64,000 nt of DNA from Bacteroidales bacterium (GTDB lineage: Bacteria; Bacteroidota; Bacteroidia; Bacteroidales; Tenuifilaceae). The translations under genes and the position numbers were made by a program. Shown here in pieces: positions 30,600 to 40,525 of the stretch. The notes beneath the pieces are model-generated. The model was not told the DNA's origin, made no database searches, and saw only the letters and a program-made list of their open reading frames with translations. Each line of letters starts with the position of its first letter. Position 1 is the first letter of the stretch. The stretch is from positions 1 through 64,000 of the forward strand of contig JAQUJY010000002.1 of NCBI GenBank assembly GCA_028680705.1, read 5' to 3'.

Positions 30600-32525
30600 T
30601 TACTCTTTACCTTCGTCAGTGCTTTTCTTTTTACTTTTCTTTTGATTCTCTTCAAGTTCTGTTTTTAGTGCAGCTAACTCAGATATGTCCCCTAAGGTAG
30701 TCTTTTCTAAGTTATCTTTCAACTTTTTCACAGCTTTTTGTGTTGAAGAACCTTTACTTTTTTTCTCGGTAGTTACGGGTCCTTTTTTAACATCTTCAAA
30801 AATTCTGCTGTGCGACAGAATGATACGTTTAGATGATTTGTTAAATTCAATCACCTTAAACTCCATTTTATCGTCAACCTTAGCAACACTTGCATCTTCT
30901 TTAACTAAATGCTTAGGGGTAACAAAACCTTCAACACCATATGGAAGTGCAACTACAGCACCTTTATCAAAAATATCAATAATGGTTCCTTCGTGAACTG
31001 AATCTGTGGTGAAAATAGTCTCAAATACATCCCAAGGATTTTCCTCTAGCTGTTTGTGGCCAAGGCTTAAGCGGCGGTTTTCTTTATCAATTTCAAGAAC
31101 AACAACCTCTATATCGGTTCCAACAGTAGTGAATTCTGCAGGGTGTTTAATCTTTTTTGTCCAGCTAAGATCTGATATGTGGATTAGTCCATCAACACCT
31201 TCTTCTAACTCAACAAAAACACCAAATGAGGTAAAGTTTCTAACTTTAGCTTGATGCTTAGAATTTAAAGGATATTTTTCTTCAATTTTCTCCCATGGGT
31301 CAGCCTTAAGCTGCTTCATGCCAAGCGACATTTTGCGCTCTTCTCTGTCGAGAGTAAGAATTTGTGCATCTACAACATCGCCCACTTTCAGAAACTCTTG
31401 AGCGCTGCGCAGATGTTGGCTCCACGACATCTCTGAAACGTGAATAAGCCCTTCAACACCAGGAGCTATTTCAACAAAAGCACCGTAATCGGCCATTACC
31501 ACAACTTTGCCTTTAACCACATTACCAATACTAAGGTCTGTGTCTAAAGAATCCCATGGATGTGGGGTAAGTTGCTTAAGACCAAGAGCAATACGCTTCT
31601 TAGCATCGTCAAAGTCGAGGATAGCAACGTTGATTTTCTGGTCAAGCTCAACAATTTCTTCGGGGTGCGAAACTCTTCCCCAAGAGAGGTCGGTAATGTG
31701 GATAAGACCGTCTACGCCACCAAGGTCGATAAATACGCCATAGCTGGTAATATTCTTAACGGTTCCTTCAAGTACTTGGCCTTTCTCCAGTTTAGCAATA
31801 ATCTCTTTCTTTTGCTGCTCGAGCTCCTCTTCGATAAGGGCTTTATGCGAAACAACAACGTTTTTGTATTCTTGGTTAATTTTAACAACCTTGAATTCCA
31901 TGGTTTTACCCACGTAAATATCGTAGTCGCGGATTGGCTTAACATCAATCTGAGAACCAGGTAGGAACGATTCAATACCGAATACATCTACAATCATACC
32001 GCCTTTTGTACGACACTTAATGTATCCTTTAATAACCTCATCCTTCTCAAGGGCTTGGTTAACTCTATCCCATGAGCGAAGTGAGCGCGCTTTCTTGTGC
32101 GAGAGCACAAGTTGTCCACGTTTGTCTTCCTGATTTTCAACGTAAACTTCCACGGTATCGCCAACCTGTAATTCTGGATTGTAGCGGAACTCGTTTAGGC
32201 TGATAACCCCTTCGGATTTATATCCAATGTTGATTACAACCTCACGCTTGTTCATGGAGATAACTGTACCATCAATAACTTCACCTTCGCCAATTGACGA
32301 AAGGGTTGCGTCGTACAGTGCTTCTAACTCCGAATGCTGATTGCTGGAGTAGGTAGTTTCGTCAGCGAATGTGTCCCAGTCGAAATTATCTAGCCCTTTG
32401 GAGCCATCTGTACTTTTGGTTTCTTGTACCATCTCAGGCTTCTGCTCTTCGACAGTTTCAGCCGCCTGCGTTTTCACCTCTTCTTTTTGAGCTTCATTTG
32501 AAGCAGTTTCTTCTTGATTAATCAT
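30600..32525 (-). CDS. rpsA: 30S ribosomal protein S1
   Basis: RNA-binding ribosomal protein of 641 residues with six S1 (OB-fold) domains. Repeats of the pattern VxxIxxYGVFVDLGGVDGLIHxSDLSW are visible from about residue 65 to 560. The first 50 residues are acidic and Gln/Glu-rich, and the C-terminus is Lys-rich, as in other Bacteroidota S1 proteins. ATG 32525 is preferred; the longer frame begins with a GTG at 32534. A TAnnTTTG box at 32579-32586 fits. S1 helps load mRNA on the 30S subunit, which is notable in a phylum with weak Shine-Dalgarno use. Confidence 0.95.
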   Translation of the reverse strand: MINQEETASNEAQKEEVKTQAAETVEEQKPEMVQETKSTDGSKGLDNFDWDTFADETTYSSNQHSELEALYDATLSSIGEGEVIDGTVISMNKREVVINIGYKSEGVISLNEFRYNPELQVGDTVEVYVENQEDKRGQLVLSHKKARSLRSWDRVNQALEKDEVIKGYIKCRTKGGMIVDVFGIESFLPGSQIDVKPIRDYDIYVGKTMEFKVVKINQEYKNVVVSHKALIEEELEQQKKEIIAKLEKGQVLEGTVKNITSYGVFIDLGGVDGLIHITDLSWGRVSHPEEIVELDQKINVAILDFDDAKKRIALGLKQLTPHPWDSLDTDLSIGNVVKGKVVVMADYGAFVEIAPGVEGLIHVSEMSWSQHLRSAQEFLKVGDVVDAQILTLDREERKMSLGMKQLKADPWEKIEEKYPLNSKHQAKVRNFTSFGVFVELEEGVDGLIHISDLSWTKKIKHPAEFTTVGTDIEVVVLEIDKENRRLSLGHKQLEENPWDVFETIFTTDSVHEGTIIDIFDKGAVVALPYGVEGFVTPKHLVKEDASVAKVDDKMEFKVIEFNKSSKRIILSHSRIFEDVKKGPVTTEKKSKGSSTQKAVKKLKDNLEKTTLGDISELAALKTELEENQKKSKKKSTDEGKE

Positions 32526-32842
32526 TAAATTCACTTAAAATTAATATGTTAGACAATATTGATAGAAAAAATAGATTGCAAAAATACATAACTTTATCAT
32601 TTATAGGAAACAAAGATAAATATTTCGGCAAAAAAGAATCCAGCCAGTTTTTTAAATTCGCTACTAATCATGCTTTTAGCGCTTTTAGTAAGGATTATTG
32701 TTTTTGTAAATCTTATAGATAATAGCGTTTTAGTGAATAATACTTCTGTAAAGTCTTTTGTTTTTGATCTTCAGGGAATATCTTTGAGGATTATTTTACC
32801 TTTAAGGTAAATGCTAGTGCAAATTTGTTAACCCTCTTTTAA
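32526..32842. other. Divergent promoter region between rpsA and ugd
   Basis: This 317-bp A/T-rich gap holds the -7 box of rpsA (32579-32586). I see no exact TAnnTTTG box for ugd, no small gene, and no strong hairpin. It presumably contains both promoters. Confidence 0.5.
32579..32586 (-). promoter_or_regulatory. Bacteroidota -7 promoter box for rpsA
   Basis: Minus strand reads TATTTTTG then C, matching TAnnTTTG. A minus-strand TTTG at 32611-32614, 24 bp further upstream, could be the -33 element. Confidence 0.5.
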
Positions 32843-34171
32843 ATGAAAATATCAATTGCAGGAACAGGATACGTAGGTTTGGTTACAGGTGCATGCTTTG
32901 CAGAAACAGGTCTTAATGTTACCTGTGTAGATACAAATAGCAACAAGATAGAAAAGCTTAAACAAGGCATAATTCCTATTTATGAACCTGGTTTGGATAT
33001 CCTAGTTGAGAAGAATATGGCGAATGGAAAACTTCACTTTACAACCAGTTTAGCTGATAGTTTAGAAGATGTTCGAGTTGTGTTTATTGCAGTTGGAACG
33101 CCATCGGGTGAGGATGGGAGTGCTGATTTACAGTATGTTTTAAATGTGGCCGCCGAAATAGGCGTGCATATGAATGACTATTTAGTTGTAGTTAATAAAA
33201 GTACCGTTCCAATAGGCACAGCAGAAAGGGTAAAGGAAGTAATAAGTAAAGAACTTTTAAAAAGAGGAGTAGACATACCATTTGATGTTGCTTCAAATCC
33301 CGAGTTTTTAAAAGAGGGAGCTGCAATTAGCGATTTTCTAAAACCCGAAAGAATTATAATTGGTACTGATTCTGAGGAGGCAGAAAAGTTAATGCGTAGA
33401 CTCTACAAGCCCTTTTTGCTCAATGGTCACCCAATTATTTTTATGGATATCACATCGGCAGAACTCACAAAATATGCTGCAAATGCAATGTTGGCTACGC
33501 GTATAAGTTTTATGAATGACATAGCTAATCTTTGCGAAATAGTTGGAGCCGACGTGAACATGGTGCGCCACGGAATTGGCTCCGATAGTCGTATTGGAAA
33601 TAAATTTATATATCCTGGGATAGGCTACGGAGGAAGTTGTTTTCCCAAGGATGTAAAGGCTTTAATAAAATCATCGCGTGATTTGGGGTATGCACTAAAG
33701 GTTATTGAAGCCGTTGAGAAGGTTAATGATAATCAGAAAAGCACCATGTTTAACAAGATAAATGATTATTTTAATGGACACCTTAAAGGGAAATGTATTG
33801 CCATTTGGGGTTTATCCTTTAAGCCAAACACTGATGATGTGCGAGAGGCACCACCGCTAGTAATTATTTCTAAATTATTAGAAGCCGGTGCAGTTGTTAA
33901 AGCGCACGATCCGGTAGCAATGGATGAAGCAAAAAAGATAATTGGTGATAGTATTGAGTATGCACCAGATCCTTACAGTGCAACTGATGGTTGTGATGCG
34001 CTTGTGTTGGCTACTGAATGGCGCGAGTTTAGGGTACTTAATTTTGGACAGTTGAATAAACGGATGAAGGGTAAAGTTATTTTCGATGGACGAAATATAT
34101 ATGAACCCGAGGAGATGAGGGAAGAAGGGTATAATTATATATCGGTCGGTCGTAAACCAATTATTTTATAG
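32843..34171 (+). CDS. ugd: UDP-glucose 6-dehydrogenase
   Basis: NAD-dependent UDP-glucose dehydrogenase of 442 residues, making UDP-glucuronate. It has the Rossmann start [15 protein letters not shown], the [11 protein letters not shown] segment, the helix [24 protein letters not shown] region (here FMND), and the catalytic cysteine in [10 protein letters not shown]. The C-terminal UDP-binding domain includes [16 protein letters not shown]. Its product is the substrate of the next gene (uxs), which starts 5 bp downstream. Confidence 0.96.
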   Translation: MKISIAGTGYVGLVTGACFAETGLNVTCVDTNSNKIEKLKQGIIPIYEPGLDILVEKNMANGKLHFTTSLADSLEDVRVVFIAVGTPSGEDGSADLQYVLNVAAEIGVHMNDYLVVVNKSTVPIGTAERVKEVISKELLKRGVDIPFDVASNPEFLKEGAAISDFLKPERIIIGTDSEEAEKLMRRLYKPFLLNGHPIIFMDITSAELTKYAANAMLATRISFMNDIANLCEIVGADVNMVRHGIGSDSRIGNKFIYPGIGYGGSCFPKDVKALIKSSRDLGYALKVIEAVEKVNDNQKSTMFNKINDYFNGHLKGKCIAIWGLSFKPNTDDVREAPPLVIISKLLEAGAVVKAHDPVAMDEAKKIIGDSIEYAPDPYSATDGCDALVLATEWREFRVLNFGQLNKRMKGKVIFDGRNIYEPEEMREEGYNYISVGRKPIIL

Positions 34172-34176
34172 TAATT

Positions 34177-35130
34177 ATGATGAAACGAATACTTGTAACA
34201 GGTGGAGCCGGCTTTGTTGGGTCGCATTTATGCGAACGTTTGCTAAATGATGGGAATGAAGTGATATGCCTCGATAATTTTTTTACGGGTAGTAAAACCA
34301 ATATTGTTCATCTGCTAAGCAATCCGTATTTTGAGTTGGTACGTCACGATATTACCATGCCCTATTATATTGAGGTTGACCAAATTTATAATTTGGCTTG
34401 CCCAGCATCCCCAATTCACTATCAGTATAATGCCATTAAAACTTTAAAAACATCGGTGATGGGGGCTATAAACATGCTAGGCCTTGCCAAGCGTGTAAAG
34501 GCAAAAATACTCCAAGCGTCAACCAGTGAGGTCTATGGTGATCCTGAGGTACACCCTCAGCCCGAATCGTATTGGGGAAATGTAAATCCCATTGGACCCA
34601 GAGCATGCTACGATGAAGGAAAGCGTTGTGCCGAGACCCTGTTTATGAACTATAATGAGCAAAATCAGGTTAAGGTAAAAATTGCAAGAATTTTTAATAC
34701 CTATGGTCCACGCATGAGTCCCAATGATGGGAGAGTAGTTTCAAACTTTATTGTTCAAGCGCTTAAAGGTGAGGATATTACTATTTATGGTGACGGTAAT
34801 CAAACCCGAAGTTTTATGTATGTTGACGATTTAGTGGAGGCATTTGTGCGACTAATGAATACCGATGATTCGGTTACTGGTCCTGTTAATCTAGGTAACC
34901 CTAATGAATTTTCTATGCTCCAGTTGGCAAGTCTTATTCTTGAGAAGACTGGCAGCAAATCTAGAATTGCCTATTTTGATTTGCCGCAAGACGATCCAAT
35001 TCAACGTAAGCCCGATATTTCTCTTGCAAATAAATTGCTCGATGGATGGCAGCCAAGTGTCCCTCTGAAACAAGGAATAGTATCAACAATAGAGTTTTTT
35101 AGGCAGAATTTGAATGAAGTGTTAAAATAG
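34177..35130 (+). CDS. UDP-glucuronate decarboxylase (UDP-xylose synthase)
   Basis: Extended short-chain dehydrogenase of 317 residues. It has the NAD-binding [14 protein letters not shown], the Ser/Thr region [17 protein letters not shown] and the catalytic Tyr/Lys in CYDEGKR. The YDEGKR form and the [12 protein letters not shown] segment are typical of UDP-xylose synthases rather than 4-epimerases. It converts UDP-glucuronate from the adjacent ugd product to UDP-xylose for envelope or exopolysaccharide glycans. It is separated from ugd by 5 bp. Confidence 0.93.
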   Translation: MMKRILVTGGAGFVGSHLCERLLNDGNEVICLDNFFTGSKTNIVHLLSNPYFELVRHDITMPYYIEVDQIYNLACPASPIHYQYNAIKTLKTSVMGAINMLGLAKRVKAKILQASTSEVYGDPEVHPQPESYWGNVNPIGPRACYDEGKRCAETLFMNYNEQNQVKVKIARIFNTYGPRMSPNDGRVVSNFIVQALKGEDITIYGDGNQTRSFMYVDDLVEAFVRLMNTDDSVTGPVNLGNPNEFSMLQLASLILEKTGSKSRIAYFDLPQDDPIQRKPDISLANKLLDGWQPSVPLKQGIVSTIEFFRQNLNEVLK

Positions 35131-35213
35131 AATTTTATGAAACGAGCATGAGAAAAATTTCTCACAAAGGGGAATCGAAGATCAGCGTAGCTAATGATTA
35201 TTATTGCAAGTTT

Positions 35214-35232
35214 TCCCGAATCATTTTCGGGA
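35214..35232. repeat. Small REP-like hairpin between uxs and rfbA
   Basis: A perfect 7-bp inverted repeat (35214-35220 with 35226-35232) with loop TCATT sits in the 139-bp gap between uxs and rfbA. There is no T tract, so termination is doubtful. I saw no other copy in the window. Confidence 0.35.
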
Positions 35233-35269
35233 CAGGCAATATGGCAAATAAAAATCAAAATATAAACAC

Positions 35270-36151
35270 ATGAAAGGAATAATACTTGCAGGTGGTGCGG
35301 GTACCCGACTTTATCCAATCACCAAAAGCATATCGAAACAGATAATCCCTGTGTTCGATAAACCAATGATTTACTATCCACTCTCGGTGCTTATGTTGGC
35401 AAAGATTAAGGATATACTCATTATTTCAACCCCAGTGGACTTGCCTTTATACAGGGATCTTTTTGGCGATGGATCGCAGCTGGGCTTAAGAATTGAGTAT
35501 GCGGAGCAACCCTCGCCCGATGGTCTTGCCCAGGCTTTTATTATTGGCGAAGAATTTATTGGTAATGATTCGGTTTGCCTTGTTTTGGGCGATAATATTT
35601 TCTATGGACATGGTTTTGGGGGTATTCTTCAGGAGTGCTCAACGTTAGAGGATGGAGCCATAGTTTTTGGTTACTACGTAAAAGACCCTGAACGTTATGG
35701 TGTTGTTGAGTTTGATAATCAGAAGAATGTGTTAAGTTTAGAGGAAAAACCTGTTCACCCAAAGTCGAACTTTGCCGTTACAGGTCTCTATTTTTATAGT
35801 AACGATGTAGTTCAAAAAGCAAAGGGATTAAAACCATCTGCAAGAGGTGAACTAGAGATAACAGATTTGAATAGGCTCTTTTTGCAAGAGAATCGTTTGC
35901 AGGTTAAACTTATGGGAAGAGGAATGGCTTGGCTCGATACTGGAACGCACGAGAGCCTTTTACAAGCCTCAGTATTTATTCAGACTATTGAAGAGCGGCA
36001 AGGGTTAAAGATAGCTTGTATTGAGGAAATTGCTTACAACAACGGGTTTATTACAAAGCAGCAGCTACTTGAACTTGCTCAACCCCTTTCGAAAAATCAG
36101 TATGGCGATTATCTTATCCGAATTGCAAACGAAGATCAACAGTTAATATGA
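35270..36151 (+). CDS. rfbA: Glucose-1-phosphate thymidylyltransferase
   Basis: Nucleotidyltransferase of 293 residues that makes dTDP-glucose, the first step of dTDP-rhamnose synthesis. The signature [17 protein letters not shown] and the following [13 protein letters not shown] are clear. DNIFYGHGF and [10 protein letters not shown] segments also match RfbA/RmlA. Its stop overlaps the rfbC start by 4 bp (ATGA), so the genes are translationally coupled. The uxs gene lies 139 bp upstream. Confidence 0.96.
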   Translation: MKGIILAGGAGTRLYPITKSISKQIIPVFDKPMIYYPLSVLMLAKIKDILIISTPVDLPLYRDLFGDGSQLGLRIEYAEQPSPDGLAQAFIIGEEFIGNDSVCLVLGDNIFYGHGFGGILQECSTLEDGAIVFGYYVKDPERYGVVEFDNQKNVLSLEEKPVHPKSNFAVTGLYFYSNDVVQKAKGLKPSARGELEITDLNRLFLQENRLQVKLMGRGMAWLDTGTHESLLQASVFIQTIEERQGLKIACIEEIAYNNGFITKQQLLELAQPLSKNQYGDYLIRIANEDQQLI

Positions 36152-36714
36152 AGTTAATTAACACCCCCTTTGAGGGTATGTATATTATACAACCAAGGAT
36201 ATTTAGCGATTCTAGAGGTTATTTTTTCGAATCGTATAGCGCAGGAAAATTCAAGGAGTTAGGGTTAGATATTGATTTTGTGCAGGATAATGAATCGTTC
36301 TCAGATTATGGAGTTATTAGGGGATTACATTACCAGTTATCACCCTATGCACAGGCAAAATTGGTGAGAGCAGTTAAAGGTTCTATTCTAGATGTTGGCG
36401 TTGACATTAGAAAAAATTCACCTACCTATGGTAAGCACTTTGCCTATGAGCTAAACGATGTAACTAAAGAGATGCTGCTTATTCCGCGTGGATTTGCACA
36501 TGGTTTTTCGGTTCTTAGCAAAATAGCTATAGTAAACTATAAGTGCGATAATCTATATAAGAACTCAGCTGAGCGTGGAATTAACTTTAACGATTCAACT
36601 TTAGCGATAGATTGGAAAGTTGATTCAGCTAAGGTAAAAGTATCAGAAAAGGATATTGTTTTACCAATTTTGGCTGAAATTGATGTAAATTTTGAGTATG
36701 GTGAGAAATATTAG
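36148..36714 (+). CDS. rfbC: dTDP-4-dehydrorhamnose 3,5-epimerase
   Basis: Cupin-fold epimerase of 188 residues in the dTDP-rhamnose pathway. Conserved features: [37 protein letters not shown] with the catalytic His, [26 protein letters not shown], and the [10 protein letters not shown] end motif. It overlaps rfbA by 4 bp and precedes rfbD by 7 bp, in pathway-related order. Confidence 0.96.
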   Translation: MKLINTPFEGMYIIQPRIFSDSRGYFFESYSAGKFKELGLDIDFVQDNESFSDYGVIRGLHYQLSPYAQAKLVRAVKGSILDVGVDIRKNSPTYGKHFAYELNDVTKEMLLIPRGFAHGFSVLSKIAIVNYKCDNLYKNSAERGINFNDSTLAIDWKVDSAKVKVSEKDIVLPILAEIDVNFEYGEKY

Positions 36715-36721
36715 TCCAGAT

Positions 36722-37588
36722 ATGATAAAAATTTTGGTGATAGGTGCAAATGGACAGCTTGGTTCTGAGTTAAAGGCAATCTCTGCACAATTCAATGATT
36801 TGCATTTTGTTTTTGCTGATATTGATACGCTTGATATCACAAAGCAAGATGGGGTAATTGAATTTATAGATGGACTAAAGCCAAAATTTATAGTCAACGC
36901 AGCAGCCTATACCGCTGTGGACAATGCTGAAGTAGAACACGAAATGGCCTATAAGGTTAATGCCGAAGCAGTTAATTATATTGCAAAGGCTGCCAGTAAT
37001 GTTGGCGCAAAGTTAATACATATCTCAACCGACTATGTGTTCAATGGTATGTCGTACAAGCCTTATGCTGAGGACGATGAAACTTCGTCCAATTCAATTT
37101 ATGGAAGTTCAAAATTGAAAGGAGAGGAGTATGCCATATCATCGGGCATAGGAATGGTGATTAGAACCGCTTGGCTTTACTCTGCCTATGGAAAGAATTT
37201 TATGAAAACAATACTTGCCAAAAGTAATGAGGGTAGCCTAAAGGTTGTTTTCGATCAGATCGGATCGCCAACCTGGGCACACGATTTAGCATTGGCCATA
37301 GTTCACATAATTAAGCACTCAGAAGAAGTTTTTCACAATGAAATTTTTCATTACTCAAATGAGGGGGTTTGTAGCTGGTACGATTTTGCCAAAGCAATAC
37401 TTAGTATAAAAGGAAGAGAATGTGAGGTCTCCCCTGTGCTAAGCAGCGAGTTTGTTACCAAGGCCAAACGGCCTCATTATAGCGTGCTTAATAAGCAAAA
37501 GATAAAGAAAACCTTTGGGCTCACAATTCCTTACTGGAGAGATAGCCTAGCGGAATGTTTAAGTTCAGCATTATTAGATAAACACTAA
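36722..37588 (+). CDS. rfbD: dTDP-4-dehydrorhamnose reductase
   Basis: Reductase of 288 residues of the SDR superfamily completing dTDP-L-rhamnose. It has the nucleotide-binding GANGQLGSEL, the NAAAYTAVDNAE segment, STDYVFNG, and the catalytic YGSSKLKGEE. An ATG at 36692 opens the frame inside rfbC, but ATG 36722 directly precedes the Rossmann fold and avoids the overlap. The dehydratase rfbB needed between RfbA and RfbC is absent from this window. Confidence 0.95.
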   Translation: MIKILVIGANGQLGSELKAISAQFNDLHFVFADIDTLDITKQDGVIEFIDGLKPKFIVNAAAYTAVDNAEVEHEMAYKVNAEAVNYIAKAASNVGAKLIHISTDYVFNGMSYKPYAEDDETSSNSIYGSSKLKGEEYAISSGIGMVIRTAWLYSAYGKNFMKTILAKSNEGSLKVVFDQIGSPTWAHDLALAIVHIIKHSEEVFHNEIFHYSNEGVCSWYDFAKAILSIKGRECEVSPVLSSEFVTKAKRPHYSVLNKQKIKKTFGLTIPYWRDSLAECLSSALLDKH

Positions 37589-37599
37589 AATAAAAAGCC

Positions 37600-39342
37600 A
37601 TGAGTACACCACAAGTTGATCCGAAAATATTAGCAAGGGCTAAAGAGTGGCTTAAGCCAGAGTATGATAAGAAAACCCGAGAAGAGGTAAAGGATTTGAT
37701 TGAGAATAACCCTGAGGGAGTTATTGATGCTTTCTACAAGGATTTGGAGTTTGGCACGGGTGGCTTAAGAGGCATAATGGGATCGGGAACCAATAGGTTG
37801 AATAGGTATACTTTAGGAAATGCCACTCAAGGATTGGCAAATTATCTTTTAAAAGAATTCAAAAATCTTCCAGAAATTAGGGTTGCAATTGCATTCGACT
37901 CACGGAATAATAGTATGAAGTTTGCCGAAATTGCTGCCCAGATTTTTAGTGCCAATGGTATTCTTGTCTACCTTTTTGAGGCCTTAAGGCCAACTCCGCA
38001 GCTAAGTTTTGCCATAAGAACGTTTAAGTGTCAAAGCGGAATTGTAATTACGGCATCGCACAACCCAAAGGAGTATAATGGCTATAAGGTTTATTGGGAA
38101 GATGGTGCTCAGATTGTTCCGCCCCACGATAATAATATTATTCAGGAGGTGAAAAAAATCTCATCTGTAACCGAAGTTAAGTTTGCTGGCAATAAGAGCC
38201 TAATTACAGTTATTGGTCCAGAGATAGATGAGATATACATTAATACGCTGGCATCCTTGTCTTTAAGTCCAGAGATAAACAGGAAGTACAAGGATTTAAA
38301 GATAGTTTATACTCCAATTCATGGAACTGGGGTTAAATTGGTTCCAAAAGCCTTGCGTAAGTTCGGATTTGAAAAGGTTCACACCGTTCCAAAGCAAAAT
38401 ATTGTAGATGGAAACTTTCCTACTGTTATATCTCCCAACCCTGAGGAGCCCGCTGCTCTTAAATTAGCGCTTGCTAAGGCAAAAAAGATTGATGCAGATA
38501 TTGTTATGGCAACTGACCCCGATGGGGACAGGGTGGGGATAGGCGTTAAGGATTTAGAGGGGAATTTTACGCTTATTAATGGGAATCAAGCAGCATCGCT
38601 GTTGATATATTATGTTTTAACCAAGTGGAAAGAGAAAGGTAAACTGAAAGGTAACGAGTACATTGTTAAAACGATTGTTACCTCCAATTTGCTCTCAGAT
38701 ATTGCCAAATCGTATGGAGTTGAAAGTATTGAGGTATTAACAGGTTTTAAATATATAGCAGAGGTAATAAGGGAATTGGAGGGACAGAAAACCTTTATTG
38801 CTGGGGGCGAAGAGAGCTATGGGTATTTGGTAGGCACATTTGCTAGGGACAAGGATGCAATTTTATCCTGCGCAATGTTCTCAGAGATTACGGCTTGGGC
38901 TAAGGAACAGGGCAAGACTCTTTACCAACTACTTATTGAAATATATGTTCGCTTTGGATTTTATAAAGAAGACCTTATCTCAATTACCAAAAAAGGGAAA
39001 GAGGGTGCCGATGCCATTAAGGCAATGATGGTTGGCTTCCAGAATAATCCTCCAAAGTCTTTGGGTGGTTCAAGGGTTATGCTGGTACACGATTATTCGC
39101 TTCAGCAAACCAAAAATCTTATAGACGGTAAAGTATCGCCAATAAAATTACCTAAGTCTAATGTTATTCAGCTGATTACTGAGGATGGTACCCGAGTATC
39201 GGTGAGACCATCGGGAACTGAACCCAAGATAAAATTCTACTTTGGGGTTAAGGGACAACTAAAGAAGGCGTCAGATTTTGAATCTGTAAATAAGCAGTTT
39301 GACGATAAAATTAAGGGGATAATCAAAGAGATGGGTTTTTAG
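37600..39342 (+). CDS. Phospho-sugar mutase (phosphoglucomutase/phosphomannomutase)
   Basis: Alpha-D-phosphohexomutase of 580 residues. The phosphoserine loop is TASHNPKEYNGYK, the metal-binding loop is DPDGDRVG, the sugar-specificity loop is GGEESYGYL and the phosphate-binding loop is RPSGTEPKIKFY. Length and the early GTGGLRGIMGSGTNRLN segment fit the PgcA-like type acting on glucose-6-phosphate/glucose-1-phosphate. It starts 11 bp after rfbD, so it likely supplies glucose-1-phosphate to the nucleotide-sugar genes upstream. Confidence 0.93.
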   Translation: MSTPQVDPKILARAKEWLKPEYDKKTREEVKDLIENNPEGVIDAFYKDLEFGTGGLRGIMGSGTNRLNRYTLGNATQGLANYLLKEFKNLPEIRVAIAFDSRNNSMKFAEIAAQIFSANGILVYLFEALRPTPQLSFAIRTFKCQSGIVITASHNPKEYNGYKVYWEDGAQIVPPHDNNIIQEVKKISSVTEVKFAGNKSLITVIGPEIDEIYINTLASLSLSPEINRKYKDLKIVYTPIHGTGVKLVPKALRKFGFEKVHTVPKQNIVDGNFPTVISPNPEEPAALKLALAKAKKIDADIVMATDPDGDRVGIGVKDLEGNFTLINGNQAASLLIYYVLTKWKEKGKLKGNEYIVKTIVTSNLLSDIAKSYGVESIEVLTGFKYIAEVIRELEGQKTFIAGGEESYGYLVGTFARDKDAILSCAMFSEITAWAKEQGKTLYQLLIEIYVRFGFYKEDLISITKKGKEGADAIKAMMVGFQNNPPKSLGGSRVMLVHDYSLQQTKNLIDGKVSPIKLPKSNVIQLITEDGTRVSVRPSGTEPKIKFYFGVKGQLKKASDFESVNKQFDDKIKGIIKEMGF

Positions 39343-39420
39343 TAAGTTTTAATTGTATTGAGGTAGGCATAGAGTTAAAATGTAACTTGTTTGTAATTAG
39401 TAATATAAGTTTTTGTGTGA

Positions 39421-39837
39421 ATGAAAAGTTATCGTAAAGAACTGTGGTTCGATGTTAAAAATAGACGTGAGTTTATCAATATAACCCCTGATGTTGAACG
39501 GTGCTTGCAAGAAAGTGGGGTGAAAGAGGGATTGGTACTGGTAAATGCAATGCATATTACTGCCAGTGTTTTTATAAACGATGACGAATCGGGTCTTCAT
39601 CATGATTTTGAGGTGTGGCTGGAGAAGCTAGCTCCCGAAAAGCCCTACTCGCAATACAGGCACAACACTTATGAGGATAATGCCGATGGGCATTTAAAAC
39701 GTTCCATAATGGGACGCGAGGTGGTTGTAGCAGTTACTGAGGGTAAACTTGACTTTGGCCCTTGGGAGCAAATATTTTATGGCGAGTTCGATGGGAAAAG
39801 AAAGAAGCGGGTACTGGTTAAAATTATTGGAGATTAG
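39421..39837 (+). CDS. YjbQ family protein (UPF0047)
   Basis: Small protein of 138 residues of the YjbQ/UPF0047 family, which has been reported to have weak thiamine phosphate synthase activity. Visible family features: [38 protein letters not shown], and the His-rich/acidic [23 protein letters not shown] region. The end [19 protein letters not shown] is characteristic. Its physiological role is unclear. It overlaps the 3' end of the convergent TatD gene by 4 bp. Confidence 0.92.
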   Translation: MKSYRKELWFDVKNRREFINITPDVERCLQESGVKEGLVLVNAMHITASVFINDDESGLHHDFEVWLEKLAPEKPYSQYRHNTYEDNADGHLKRSIMGREVVVAVTEGKLDFGPWEQIFYGEFDGKRKKRVLVKIIGD

Positions 39838-40511
39838 GTTGTTCCTAAAATCTGTTTACCAAAGAATGAAATAAAATTTGCATATAGCTGTTTAGCAATC
39901 GTACTTACGCTCTGTTTAAGTAGATTTGAACCCTCGTTATAGATGGTTTCAATGCTGATGCCTGAATCGTCTGTCTCAAAAAATAATCTATCGAGAGGAA
40001 GTTTGCCTAAGGTTGCTCTAATTTTAGAGCTACTTCTTAATAAAGTAGGCCCAACAGAAAGATAGAAGCCCGCGTTAATAAGTTGCTCGCCTAATTGTAA
40101 ACTCCCATTAAACCCATGAATTGCCCATGGGATTTGGTCTGAGAATGATTTCCTTACTTCAAGTAGTTCGTCCCAAGCCTTAACACAGTGAATAATAATT
40201 GGTTTTTGCATTTTATAAGCCAAGGATACCTGCTGAACAAGAATTTCTTTCTGAATTTCCATACTGGCTCCTTTAAGTTTATCTAGCCCAATCTCACCAA
40301 GTCCAATTACTGAATCCAATTCCATACACCTTTGGATTTTACCAATAAAATCTTGCAAGTTTAACCTGTTGCTTTCCCATGGATGTAACCCAATGGTATA
40401 ATAACCATGGGATTCTGGTTGGTTTACTTTCTCCAAATCAAGGTTTTTAACAGCTATGATTTTGCTGTTATTGCTGGTTGCTGAATGGGTATGAAAATCG
40501 ACTAATAGCAT
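39834..40511 (-). CDS. TatD family metal-dependent hydrolase
   Basis: TIM-barrel metal-dependent hydrolase of 225 residues (TatD DNase family). Metal ligands are visible: DFHTH at the start, Glu in LGEIGLD, His in [12 protein letters not shown], His in AIHGFNG, and Asp in FETDDSG. The frame begins upstream with a TTG, but ATG 40511 puts DFHTH at the N-terminus as usual and avoids overlapping the upstream gene. It is a little shorter than typical TatD proteins (about 255), and its substrate is unknown. It follows the D-threonine-aldolase-like gene by 14 bp. Confidence 0.85.
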   Translation of the reverse strand: MLLVDFHTHSATSNNSKIIAVKNLDLEKVNQPESHGYYTIGLHPWESNRLNLQDFIGKIQRCMELDSVIGLGEIGLDKLKGASMEIQKEILVQQVSLAYKMQKPIIIHCVKAWDELLEVRKSFSDQIPWAIHGFNGSLQLGEQLINAGFYLSVGPTLLRSSSKIRATLGKLPLDRLFFETDDSGISIETIYNEGSNLLKQSVSTIAKQLYANFISFFGKQILGTT

Positions 40512-40525
40512 TTGATTTAAGATTT

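Noticed and set aside
31560..31964. 134-codon open frame antisense to rpsA
   Set aside because: It lies wholly inside a clear S1 protein gene, has no recognisable domain and reflects the repeated S1 coding pattern.
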